Shown here: piece by piece, positions 24,301-34,900 of the stretch
Position numbering within the stretch: position 1 is the first letter of the stretch
How the letters are laid out: every line of letters starts with the position of its first letter
NCBI RefSeq assembly: GCF_020536995.1
Contig: NC_068355.1
Coordinates: 122,780,365 to 122,844,364 of the forward strand
Source: Dreissena polymorpha
Taxonomy: Eukaryota; Mollusca; Bivalvia; Myida; Dreissenidae
Direction: 5' to 3'
Length of the DNA stretch: 64,000 nucleotides
Position numbers and translations under genes: made by a program
The notes under the pieces: generated by a model
Seen by the model: only the letters and a program-made list of their open reading frames with translations
Database searches by the model: none
Told to the model about the DNA's origin: nothing

Positions 24301-25532
24301 GCCACAACCAATGATAAAAAGCTTAACATCCAGATCGATTATCCCCATGTCTAGTTGCAATAATTCAACTCTCAGCTTTATAACCCAATGGGTTGCTGAG
24401 AGTTGCAATGCGCTCTCTCTTATCCATGGGTGCAAAATGTTATCAATAATGCAAGGGTTAAGGAATACTGAAACTGCAAAAACGTATTAAAGTTTACCTG
24501 TCTAAACCACAAACTCATCCAAATGGTACCATTAAAGCAAGAAATAATTGCTTTTTATTGACTTAGTTTTTCTTTCGTACGCTGTATTCGCCATATTGGA
24601 AAATTGACCCAATATTTGTAAGGTCGCAGTACACCAATATTTTGCATGTTGGGTTATGTGATGGAGCCTATTAAAGTCGATAACGATGTGGTATTCAATA
24701 CAGAATACACTGTTTCAAATTTAAACATAAAAATGTCAGCGAAAAAAGTGCGTTGAAACATCGTCGTGTTTTTATAGGGTGCATACAAAGGATAACATCC
24801 GTAGGATGCCATTCAGGTAAATGTAACATGTTTATGAAGTTTATTCATTATTTTCCTCACTTTGTCTCGACGACGTCTGTTTAGTGAAGCACACGGATTC
24901 CGTACGCTGAACTGCACCCATGTTTATGAAGGGGTGCAAATGGACTAAACTGCACCCATGTTTATGAAGGGGTGCATATGGACTACCATGCCGCCATAGC
25001 AAAAATTATCAAAGGCTCTGGGAGTCTGTTTATATGGACTATCCCCATGTCTAAAAAAAGGCTATATGATGTCAATCATTTTAAGACTGATACATTAGTT
25101 TTGAAAAAACAACAACCTCAAAATATAACGAAAAACAAGGTTTTGCAATGCTTAAACTATGAAGCCCAATGATTTTAGACTTGGTGATTGTTTATTTTAA
25201 TAAAATAAATAGTGGGGTATTACTTGCTTTCGTGGAATGTCATGCCATTTGCCATATATCTGCACTTTCGCGAGTTGTCCTTCGTTGTATGACAAACATC
25301 GTTCACACTCCTCTAGTATCCTGTCGGCGTTCTTCTTTCCAAATAACACACAATAATCACAGTTTAAGTTTTCTCTTCGTATCTCTCGCCATTCTAGTTG
25401 TTCATTCACTAAAAAAATTACGTTTAGAGATTTTTGTTCTGTGATTTCGGCACTTGATTGCGATTTTGTTTTCTTGTTATTCTGTGAACTGTCGCTCTCG
25501 TTCTTTCGTTTTCTCACAACAAACTTGTCCAT
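21323..25532 (-). CDS. ALKBH2: DNA demethylase ALKBH2 (Fe(II)/2-oxoglutarate dioxygenase)
   Basis: ALKBH2 oxidatively removes 1-methyladenine and 3-methylcytosine from double-stranded DNA in the nucleus. Three exons fit in phase: 25532-25224 (ATG; 103 codons, donor GTAATA), 23072-22930 (acceptor TTTGAG, donor GTAGCA) and 21623-21323 (acceptor TTTATAG; stop). They give 250 residues; human ALKBH2 has 261. Residues 3-7 KFVVR fit the APIM PCNA-binding consensus, like RFLVK in human. VQIYGKWHDIPRKQ corresponds to the human hairpin VQVFGKWHSVPRKQ, with Tyr for the base-flipping Phe. VLINR and GEHRDDE carry Fe ligands H162 and D164. HPTNxxWYHSLP carries H227, and RINMTFR carries R239 and R245 for 2-oxoglutarate. 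Nothing is missing. Both introns (2.15 and 1.3 kb) contain a copy of the same TTAA-flanked MITE. A long Ser/Lys-rich linker follows the APIM, as in other species. Confidence 0.95.
21640..21850. repeat. Dispersed element copy in ALKBH2 intron 2
   Basis: A copy of the CTTCATGCATGAAC...TTAGCCTGTGCAGTATACACAGG element contains a 12-base G run at about 21718-21730. It starts about 20 bases upstream (on the - strand) of the exon 3 acceptor, so it supplies or flanks the branch-point region of that intron. Confidence 0.5.
22227..22734 (+). mobile_element. TTAA-flanked MITE with tRNA-like core, copy 1 (ALKBH2 intron 2)
   Basis: A 508-base element flanked by TTAA at 22223-22226 and 22735-22738. Its ends AGGGATCTTTTCACGCTTTG and (reverse complement) GGTGCCTTTTCACAGATTTT are imperfect inverted repeats. 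The middle (about 22516-22605) looks like a tRNA: A-box-like TAGCTCAGTAGGCTAAAGCG and an exact B box GGTTCGAAACC at 22583-22593, flanked by weakly pairing ends. No protein is encoded. TTAA target sites are typical of piggyBac and Kolobok transposons. Confidence 0.75.
23586..24094 (+). mobile_element. TTAA-flanked MITE with tRNA-like core, copy 2 (ALKBH2 intron 1)
   Basis: This is a second copy of the element at 22227-22734, in the same orientation, flanked by TTAA at 23582-23585 and 24095-24098. The two copies are nearly identical along their length, including the B box GGTTCGAAACC at 23942-23952. In the A-box region this copy reads AAGAGCGCAGTAGGC, so the pol III A box is altered. Its right end (reverse complement) reads AAAGGGGCCTTTTCACAG and matches the left end better than copy 1 does. 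Confidence 0.75.
24366..24405. repeat. Hairpin-forming inverted repeat
   Basis: CAACTCTCAGC (24366-24376) and GCTGAGAGTTG (24395-24405) are exact inverted arms, with a second inner pair AACCC/GGGTT between them. It is in ALKBH2 intron 1. The function is unknown. Confidence 0.7.
24910..24985. repeat. 38-base tandem duplication
   Basis: A unit beginning AACTGCACCCATGTTTATGA occurs at 24910-24947 and 24948-24985 with one difference near the end of the unit. It lies in ALKBH2 intron 1. Confidence 0.85.
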
Positions 25533-26334
25533 TTTTTAACAGTTGAACGTGAATCTAAATAATGTCCTTCTTAAAAAAGGGGAAGTAACTAGTTGAATTT
25601 CTTGCTTACATAATGGAAAAAAGTATAACGGCCAAAACGGTCAAAATGTCATGAAAGAAAAATTTATTAAAAACGGTCAAAAAGTCATGAAAGAAAAACT
25701 ATCAGAAAACCGATGACGCCAAATTGAAGCGTTAAATTATTAAATATGTTTTATAATGTTCATAAAATAATTGTATAACCAAAAGAACAACGTGCGATGT
25801 TCTAATTGTGAATCTATTCACAGATGCTACGGTATAGCTACATGTATATTTCATCATTGCGATTGCTTACAGTAAAACTATACAGAGTTTTCGATGGAAA
25901 GTGTTCAGTATGTTAAAAAAGTGTTAATATATGTAAATCAAGATTATTATTTTTTAATATTGCGTGGTAGCTATCAGCGTGTCAGACAAACAATTTTCCC
26001 ACTCCAGACTTAATACCGACTTATAGTTCAAACAACCGGTAAATGTAATGTAGTTAGGTGTGTTGTGTATTTGGCACTTATAAACAAAGGTCCCTTGCAG
26101 TATATATGCTCAAAGAGAGTATACACAAATGCCCATTTAACATATTTAACAATACATCCATTATTTATACTTAAACCACAAACATGGTATTGCCGCGAAA
26201 CAAGGTTCTCAACGTTTAACGTAAACAAATAAATACTCTATTAGTGCAATCCACTTGTATGTCTGCAGTTAAGCTATATACATACAGCACAAAACCGACA
26301 TCCTAATTGAAGTTCTTAATCTGAAACTGTTTAT
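25533..26334. other. Upstream region of ALKBH2, no element recognised
   Basis: This stretch should hold the 5' UTR and promoter of ALKBH2. No TATA box could be assigned with confidence. 25615-25720 contains a duplicated AACGGTCAAAA(A/T)GTCATGAAAGAAAAA block. Nothing else is recognised. Confidence 0.4.
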
Positions 26335-26339
26335 TATCT

Positions 26340-26842
26340 CAGGGGTTTTTCTGCCTATTTTTGGGAAAAGGAGTCTGACCAAATTGGGAAATTTTTAGCG
26401 ACAAAATTGGCCATTTTGGGAATTTTTGCTTCGATTAAACAGCTCATTTGGGAAAAAATTGTGAATTTATCATGCTTAAATAATTCAGTGGTTTAACAAA
26501 TATAATTTGTTTTTATTTGTTATTTTGTCTTCTTTATATACATTGTAAACAGATGCAATATTGGGCATGTTCAGCGTTTATTCACGTATTGCAGTTTTGT
26601 TTTTCAGTTACAGTTACACTCCAAGATAAGAATTGAACAGTCAAAACCATATAGCAGATATTTTTGACCTAAACAAACACTGGTTAGTCACACAAGTTTT
26701 AAGACACTTCATTCTTTAAACAAAAATATATCTTTATTTTGGAAATTGGGATTTTTTTTATAATTTCGGTGTTGGATCGGGTCCGTTTGCTTTGGGAGTG
26801 CCTCCGTTTTCCGGAGGCGCAGACAGTGCTGAAAAACCCCTG
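26340..26842. mobile_element. Non-autonomous hAT-like element, 503 bases
   Basis: The inverted ends are CAGGGGTTTTTCTGCC and (reverse complement of the right end) CAGGGGTTTTTCAGCAC. The 5-base direct repeat TATCT flanks it at 26335-26339 and 26843-26847. The interior is rich in TTGGGAAAATT-type low-complexity sequence like other elements of this window and has no reading frame of note. Confidence 0.75.
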
Positions 26843-26849
26843 TATCTTG

Positions 26850-27835
26850 ATCTAAACTGCTTGACTCAACATAAAATCTCTAGCTGGTCTTCATGTAAGC
26901 TACCTGTTCACAAAAAATCATCATAGTACCTCCAACAAAACGTAAGTTATTGAGACGAAATTGTTTTTCCATTGTTTACAGTGATATTGTGAAAACTTTC
27001 GTTAGAAGAAATATAACGCTAGGTCTGCATGTAAGCTACCTACACACAAAATGATTTAAATTTCAATGCAACACCTCCATCCATAGTTCAGTTTATGTGT
27101 TGAAACCGAAATCTTTTTCTTTAGAACCAGTTACCTTTTCCCTACTTTCCCATGATTCAATCCTAACTAGGTCTCCATAAAAAACTAGCTGAACAAGTAT
27201 GTATAAAATAAATAACGACTGTTCAAAGCAAACTCAATCTACTATCGAAAACCATCTGATTTTAAGTTACAGTTACCTTTACATGAATGGCCCTTAATGC
27301 AATCCAAAGCTTAATATTCATTTAAGCCATCTACGAGCAAAATTTCAGTGCATTTCCTCCATCCCAGCCGGTTATCAAGCAAAACTGGGTTTCTATTGTT
27401 GTAAGTTTTCTTCTAAGTAACTTTGACCCGATTGACCCAAATGACAATCAAACGATAGGTATCCATGCAAGCTTGCACATTTCACAAATAGTAGTTATAT
27501 GCCACCGGGTATCTGTAGATGCTGGAGTCATAACAACCTTTTCCATGAAATATTTTAGAATATTATGTATTACCAAGCAATATATGTCCCCTACCGGCTC
27601 CACCATTGTCAGATTTTACATATATATTTGCATTAGCAACAAGATTTTTTTTACTAAGGAACAAAATGAAATGACGTGCATAATGTCCATATTGCCATCT
27701 ATCCATGTTTCAAGTTTAATGAAAAAAATATTACCTTTAAAGTTATCACAGGACTCAGAAAAGTGTGACAGACTGACGGACACACACAGCGCAAACCATA
27801 AGTCCCCTCTGGTGAAACCGGAAATGTATCAGCTA
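26850..27835. repeat. Decayed tandem array, about 150-base unit
   Basis: Recurring blocks CATGTAAGCTACCT(A/G)xxCACAAAA, CACCTCCATCC, GTTTATGTGTTGAAACCGAAAT and AGAACCAGTTACCTTTTCCC recur about five times with heavy divergence. The right edge ends GACTGACGGACACACACAGC then CCCCTCTGGTGAAACCGG, a terminus type shared by bivalve minisatellite elements. Short + strand reading frames here are repeat artefacts. Confidence 0.5.
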
Positions 27836-28737
27836 TAATTAAGCTTTATACATTGACGCCTTTTCAATCACAACCCATGAAATGAGCATTTTGTATTGCG
27901 TTAAATCTGTTACCAGACCACATCTAGTTTAGAAATTTTGGCTTTTATGTGTAAACTTTATTTTCCGAAATATTGTACGCAAAAATTGTTGGTTTTGAGT
28001 GTTTATGGGCTCTTCACAAAAACGTCAATTTAAGTTTAGCAAGAATTAAGGCCTTCCGATTTAGTCTTAGGAAAAAAGTAAGACAGTTGTAAGGTCAAGA
28101 TGAGGTCAGACGACGATGGTTTTCGGATATTGTTCAATGACAACGTCATGCAAGTATTTCAACTGTGTAGGAGACACTATTGATGTTATAAGAAACATTT
28201 CCTTTTGATTGACCATTGTACAGACGGACGCACAAACAAAGGAACCAACAGACGGGGCAAGCAATATATTCTCCCACGTCAGTTTATGCCAGGCAAATGA
28301 ACATTGTGTCAGATAAACAACAGGTTGTTTTTAATAATATTCGCGGTTAAATTATTATTTATGTATACGGATTTAAAACAACTTTGAACAGTATTCAATA
28401 TTTATAATAGCTGATTAACAACTATCTCAACTTAAAGCATGGTGTTGTTTGACCTTGCGCACAGACGAAAAAGACGATATACGACAAAGGCCGAAATTTA
28501 AAGATACATGTACCTTAAAACAATTAAGATTGAACAGGACATTTCAAATATAGGTAACTGTAATATAATAAATAACAAATAAAGGTACACAAATGATTGT
28601 ATTATCAAAATCATAAACAGAAAGGCACAATAATTACAGCTTTTAAAAACGAACTGACTATACTAATTTAGGAAAATTTACATTATTCAGATATATATAT
28701 AAAATGACACTTAAGTTTGAAAGTTATTAAAACAGCA
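27836..28737. other. Gene-free stretch
   Basis: No gene was found. 28030-28290 has decayed array-like sequence (AGGTCAAGATGAGGTCAGACG, then ACAGACGGACGCACAAAC). The rest is AT-rich, with microsatellite-like ATATATATAT at 28691-28700. Confidence 0.35.
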
Positions 28738-28743
28738 TTTATT
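28738..28743 (-). other. Polyadenylation signal of the 39.8-29.0 kb gene
   Basis: AATAAA on the - strand lies about 250 bases past the stop codon at 28996. It is the first canonical hexamer after the stop on that strand that I found. Confidence 0.45.
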
Positions 28744-28995
28744 TTAGCAGTGTCACATCGCAAAAGACTCAATGGCATAAGACTTACTTAGTACAAAATC
28801 ATGTTAATTACATACATGAACATTTTTCATTAAAATAAGACTTTAAAAAGTTTAAACATGTACATGTCCATTATGAATAATGCAGTCATATTAACATGTC
28901 TGACATATCAAATAAAATTTGCTACGTTTAAATGACATCAGAACCTGGGTAAAACAAGACGATAAGCATGGATATACAAGAACATATAGTACAAT

Positions 28996-31900
28996 TTACT
29001 GTGTTGCAAACATATTTTTCAGTTTGTTTTCCAGAGAATTTTCTGGATTTTCCTCCATTTCAGACCAGAATTTATCCAGTTTTTCCCTCACATACTCATC
29101 TTTCAGCTCCGTTTTTCTCTTTCTTTTTGGATCCCATCCATTTTTCATGGCCTTCTGCACCCGTCGCTTCAATTTAACAAGCGTAGGTTGTGTAAAATCA
29201 ATGTGTCTCTGAAGGCGCTTTTTCCCATACACTTCCCCAGACACATGTGGACTTTCAAAAATTGTTTGCCAGGACTTCTTTTCCTCTGGTTTCACAAAAT
29301 TCTTGTTTCTGTAAAGAAGTTCCAGCTGTTCCGGAGAAACCTCTTCCTGCTTTCTCTTTCGATTTGTTTTTGCAGTGATCTTAGTGCTTTGATTTTCTGC
29401 CATACTATTCTCAGTTTGTGTTTTCGCAGAGATTTCACTGCTTTGATTTTCTGCCACACTACTCTCTGTATGGGAATTAGCCATTTCGTCCTGTATCATC
29501 TTCAGTGACATAGTAGAAGATCTTCGGCGCCTTTTTCTTGGTACAGAATGGTAATCTGGAGATATGATGTCCTCAGGGGTCAGCATCTTTCCATTTTGTA
29601 TGCTTTCACAAACCAGATTCTGAGCGATGGAACCAATTTCTTTAATGGCCACTTGCGAAAGCTCTTCAGTAATACTTGTCAATGCAGTTTCTCCAACATT
29701 AAGTGAGACCAGGCTTGATTTTGGAGGTCTACCTCGACGCTTTTGAACTTTCTGTTCATTACAGATGTCAAAGTAATTGACACTCATCGTATTTTCTTCA
29801 TAGGCTGGCATAGATTCATCCATTGTTTTCTGATAATCCAGAATTTGTCTTTCCGAAATATCCAACTTAGCAATCCCTGTTTCTAGCTGCTGGCTCAGTC
29901 CCGACCTTTCCGAACACCCATCAACCTCATCTTGGTTGTCAGTGCAAACATTTCTTTTGCTAGCACTATCTATTTTTATCTGTTCCTCATCTGAAATCTC
30001 TTCCAATGCTTTGACTACACCGAATGATCGTTGCCTTCTCTTCTTGACTGAATCTTTGACACATTTAGATAGTTGTTTATCATCTGAACAAATACTATTG
30101 GCATTTCGGTTTATGTTTTCATTGATGGCTTCAGGACTTTTACAAGTACTTTCACTGATCACTGCAATCTGAAAATCATTGATGTCTGTAAAAGTCTGTG
30201 TGTAAGAACAGGTTTTCCCCGACATGTTATCCTCACATAGGTTTTTTATAACTGTATGTCTTCCAGATCGTCTTCTTTGTGAGTTGTCTATTGTTTTGGA
30301 AACTCTAGCTTTACTTTTAACCACCTGGGTAGGACCCTCTGGATAGATTTTCAGAGTCATTTCACACAAATCTGACAATTTTGGCACATCATGATAAACA
30401 AGACAATCACCATTCTCATGGATGGAATAAGCAGGTGGTACTGATAGGGCTCGTCTCTTATGCTTTCTCTTAGAAGAAGGCTTTATCAGATGGGCTTCAT
30501 TATCCATTTGGTTAGACCCTTGGTTAGACCCACTTTCTAACAGATTTTCATTTGTGGGCACATGACCATTAGGTGTATTTGCGGTAAGCTCATGATCCAA
30601 AGTTTTGGCCTCCATATTTTCAATCTCCTCATTGCAAACGGTAGGTTTTTCAGCACATTCAAAACCTGTTTTCTGACAAGTAACAGTAGTTTTTGATGAT
30701 GACTCAGTTTCTTTTAAAAGCAAACTTGTTGCATGAGAATCACAGGAAGTCTCAACCTGTTCATTTAAAGAATCTTGTACCCTGTCTCGTTCAACGCCAG
30801 ATTCCTCTTTACACTCCTCTGATGTATTATTTTCTTGACTCTCAACACCTGCGGGAGATTTTTCTGGCAAACTGCTGGCACTACATGAGCGTTCCCTGTT
30901 AAAGGCACTGCTTATAGCATTAAATGCGTTGAAGAAAGTCTGTGAAGTCCTTTTCATCTTTCCATTACTTAGACACTCAGTGTGGTCTTTTTTCTGAGAT
31001 TTATCAAAGCAAGCTGCAGAAGTTGACCTGTCAATGGTTGTACACTGATTAATAACACCTTCTGTCTGGTTGGTTGTATTTGCTAAAGTATCCTGGTCTT
31101 CTGCAACATTGCAAACTGTCAGTTTAAATGGTTGCAACGTGGATTGTTCAATGCTCGATGCCACAATCATCTTTGAAACTTGTTTTTCTTTGCTCAAACA
31201 GGGAGAAGTTGAATTAGTTGCAACATTCAGCAAGTTTGTAGAATCTTTTATTGTACCTGTCAAATACGAGGGACTAGTTTTCACAAAATCAACCACTTTT
31301 CCCGCAAATGTTTTACAGAGTTCGAGAAATCCAGGCGATCTGTTGCTTCCAACATGATCAGGAAACCCTGTGTCTTGAGGAGTCACATCTAAAGCATTTC
31401 TTTCAAATACACTGGTATTTTCCTTTTCAGAGCTGGAATCAGACCTTACAGAAACATTACAAAGATTGATATCCTTTTCATAATCTATTAAGTTTACTCT
31501 CCAACTGTTGTCATTGGTATTCTCGCTGTTAAGATCCTGGTTGCTCTCAGAAACTGAGGTAAAGCTTTCGTGAAAGTCTGCGACAAATTTATCAGGAGAC
31601 ATCGGGTAATCTGGTGACATGGATGCAGGGGACAACTTTGAAGTGAGAGATAAATTGTGCTCAGACAGAGGGGTACTTACATCTTTAATTGCTGATACAA
31701 TCTTTGGAAGCATACTATCATCTTCAATACCAGAGTTTGGTTGCAAATTAATAGCATTGGTGTCCTTGTCAGAATTTCTAAGTTTCATAGCCTGCAAATC
31801 AGCACTTTTATAATAGTCATCATTGTAAGCACTCTTATTTATTTCACCTTGGTTCCAAGCATTGCTTTCAATTTTGGATCTTTCATAACCACTGCTTTCA

Positions 31901-34900
31901 AAGTCCTGGTTTTTATTAAAAGTCTGGTCTGAATAAATACCCACAACTACATTTTCATGACTTTGGATATCAGAATATTCAGTCTTCGGCTCATTACCCA
32001 TATATTGGTTTCTGTCAGTGCAGCATTCATGGTCTTCGTCTAAGGGCAGTCCCACGACAAAGTTGGAGCGTCTTCTTCGTTTTTTTGTTACTGGCGCCTG
32101 GCATTCCATCCAGAGGCTCCCATAGACCTCTGGGGCCTCAGCTTCATGATCTGAAATTGGAAGATTAATTTATACATTCATTATTCTAGGGCAATATTTA
32201 AGATCACAAAAGTACCCTAATGCTGCAAAACACTGCAAATTGGTCAGCTGGCTCAGCACTTGCAGGAGTGGCATAATCAATTGTCCATATTGTACCAGAA
32301 CATGTACAGATAAGTCAAGGGTTTTTCTAGCCATTTTGTGAAAAGGAGTCTTGTTAAAGTGGGACTGATTTTTTAAACAAGGGCTGTTTGTAAAACATGC
32401 ATGCCCCCCATATGGGCTCTCAGTTGTAGTGACAGCCATTTTGTAAATATTTTTTTTGTCACTGTGACCTTGACATTTGACCTTGTGACCTGAAAATCAA
32501 TCGGGGTCATCTGCGAGTCATGATCAATGTACCTATGAAATTTCATGATCCTAGCCATAAGCTTTCTTGAGTTATCATCGGGAAACCATTTTACTATTTC
32601 GGGTCACTGCAGGGTTTTTTTTTAGAGAAAGGGGAAGACGCTGGACGCTGGGTGAAAGGGGAAAAAAAGAGTGCGAAAGAGAGATATTAGGGGGAAAAAT
32701 AAAAACTGTTCATTACAATGTCTATAACTCATCAAAAGAGACTTGTCTCTGTCCTTTTTGTTCTTAAACACATTTAACAGGTATTAAAGTCAAAGTCCTT
32801 AATAAAGTTGCAGGTGTAGATCTAATAATGGGAAATGTTTTCAACTATATTTTTGTACTGGGGCCGGGGGACGATGTCAATTTTGTGATTTCAATTTCAT
32901 GATGAATGGGTTGACGATCTTGATTTGCTACAGTATTGGAAGGGAAAGGAGCGGTCGGAATCCTGCTGGGTTATAACAGTTTTCGATGATTCTTTCTTAA
33001 AAAATGCCTCGATGCGTTCAGTATCTTCCGAGTTCGAATGTTTTATTTTGTTTGTGTAAGAACGCTAATTGTGAGACATTTTTTTCTGTTTTCACCTTTA
33101 TACCTGGGCTTGCACATAGCCCGGATGAAAATTCAACTGGTTTCCAGCAATTAATTGACGAAACACCCTTCTCGCGCAAGACCGGTATCCAGTAAAATAG
33201 TCACATGATTATTACGATTAGTTGCCCAGTTTACATGACGTTATTTAAGAGCTATATTTAGAATAACTGGGATTCCCAGATGTTGTGTGTTCGTCTGGAG
33301 AGAGAGAGCGCGAATTCGTTGTACATGGTGCAAATTGGATAATTGTCGAATGACCCAAGGAAAAATAAACATTTCTTTGAGAGAAAATATATTTTGGTGA
33401 AAAATGATATTTTTGGTGGGGAAATTGTATTTTAAGGGGAAAAATTCTGGTAGGGGAAGACGCCGAATATCGGCGTCACTTTCTTAGTAAAAAAACCCCT
33501 GCACTGTGACCTTGACCTTTGACCTAGTGACCTGAAAATCAATAGGGGTCATCTGCCAGTCCTGATCAATGTACCTAACAAGTCTCATGATCCTAGGCAT
33601 AAGCGTTCTTGAGTTATCATCCGGAAACCATTTTACTATTTCGGGTCACCGTGACCTTGACCTTTGCCCGAGTGACCTCAAAATCAAAAGGGGTCATCTG
33701 CGAGTCATGGTCAATCTACCTATCAAGTTTCATGATCCTAGGCATAAGCGTTCTTGAGTTATCATCCGGAAACCATTTTACTATTTCGGGTCACCATGAC
33801 CTTGACCTTTGACCTAGTGACCTCAAAATCAATAGGGGTCATCTGCGAGTCATGATCAATCTTCCTATCAAGTTTCATGATCCTAGGCATAAGCGTTCTT
33901 GAGTTATCATCCGAAAACCATTTTACTATTTCGGGTCACCATGACCTTGACCTTTGACCTAGTGACCTCAAAATCAATAGGGGTCATCTGCGAGTCATGA
34001 TCAATTTACCTATTAAGTTTCATGATCCTAAGCATAAGCGTTCTTGAGTTTTCATCCGGAAACCATTTTACTATTTCGGGTCACCGTGACCTTGACCTTT
34101 GACCTGAAAATCAATAGGGGTCATCTGCGAGTCATGATCAATCTACCCATCAAGTTTCATGATCCTAGGCATAAGCGTTCTTGAATTATCATCTGGAAAC
34201 CATTTTACTATTTTGGGTCACAGTGACCTTGACCTTTGACCTAGTGACCTCAAAATCAATAGGGGTCATCTGCCAGTCATGATCAATGTACCTATGAAGT
34301 TTCATGATCCTAGGCCTAAGCGTTCGTGAGTTATCATCCGGAAACCACCTGGTGGACCGACCGACATGTGCAAAGCAATATACCCCCTCTTCTTCGAAGG
34401 GGGGCATAATAAATAATTGGCAAATTTGGGAAATTTTTATAGACAAAATGGACCAAAGTGGTATTTTTTATCAACAAATATTGACACATCTACTAGACAA
34501 AATCATTTTAATTAAAGTTAGATTCTTTGTTAGAAATTGGAAATTTTTGTAAGAATTTCTGTTTGGGATCAGGTACGTTTGCTTTGGGATAAGGTGCATT
34601 TTACAACCTTTTTCAAATAGCAGAAAATCTGTTAGTAAACTTCTGTAAGAATTTGCTAAATTATTGAATTGCTGACGAGTCAAATAAAGCAACAACGAAC
34701 TAGAGTGATAATACGCGTCAAACGCTGCATGCGGATGGGGTCAGTGTTTTTTTTATGGCAATTTCGGGGCCGATATTCGGCCCCATTCCCCTCAAAAAAG
34801 AGTATATTTTTCCAAGATTTTGTAGAAAAAAATCCCCTCCAGAATAAAAAAAAAATATTTTTTTTTTTTTTAGAAACAACTCTCTTATAATAAATATTTA

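Noticed and set aside
25169-25444. + strand 91-codon frame
   Set aside because: It is the antisense shadow of ALKBH2 exon 1.
28919-31932. Several + strand reading frames of 60-106 codons
   Set aside because: All are antisense to the long - strand coding exon and have no family resemblance.
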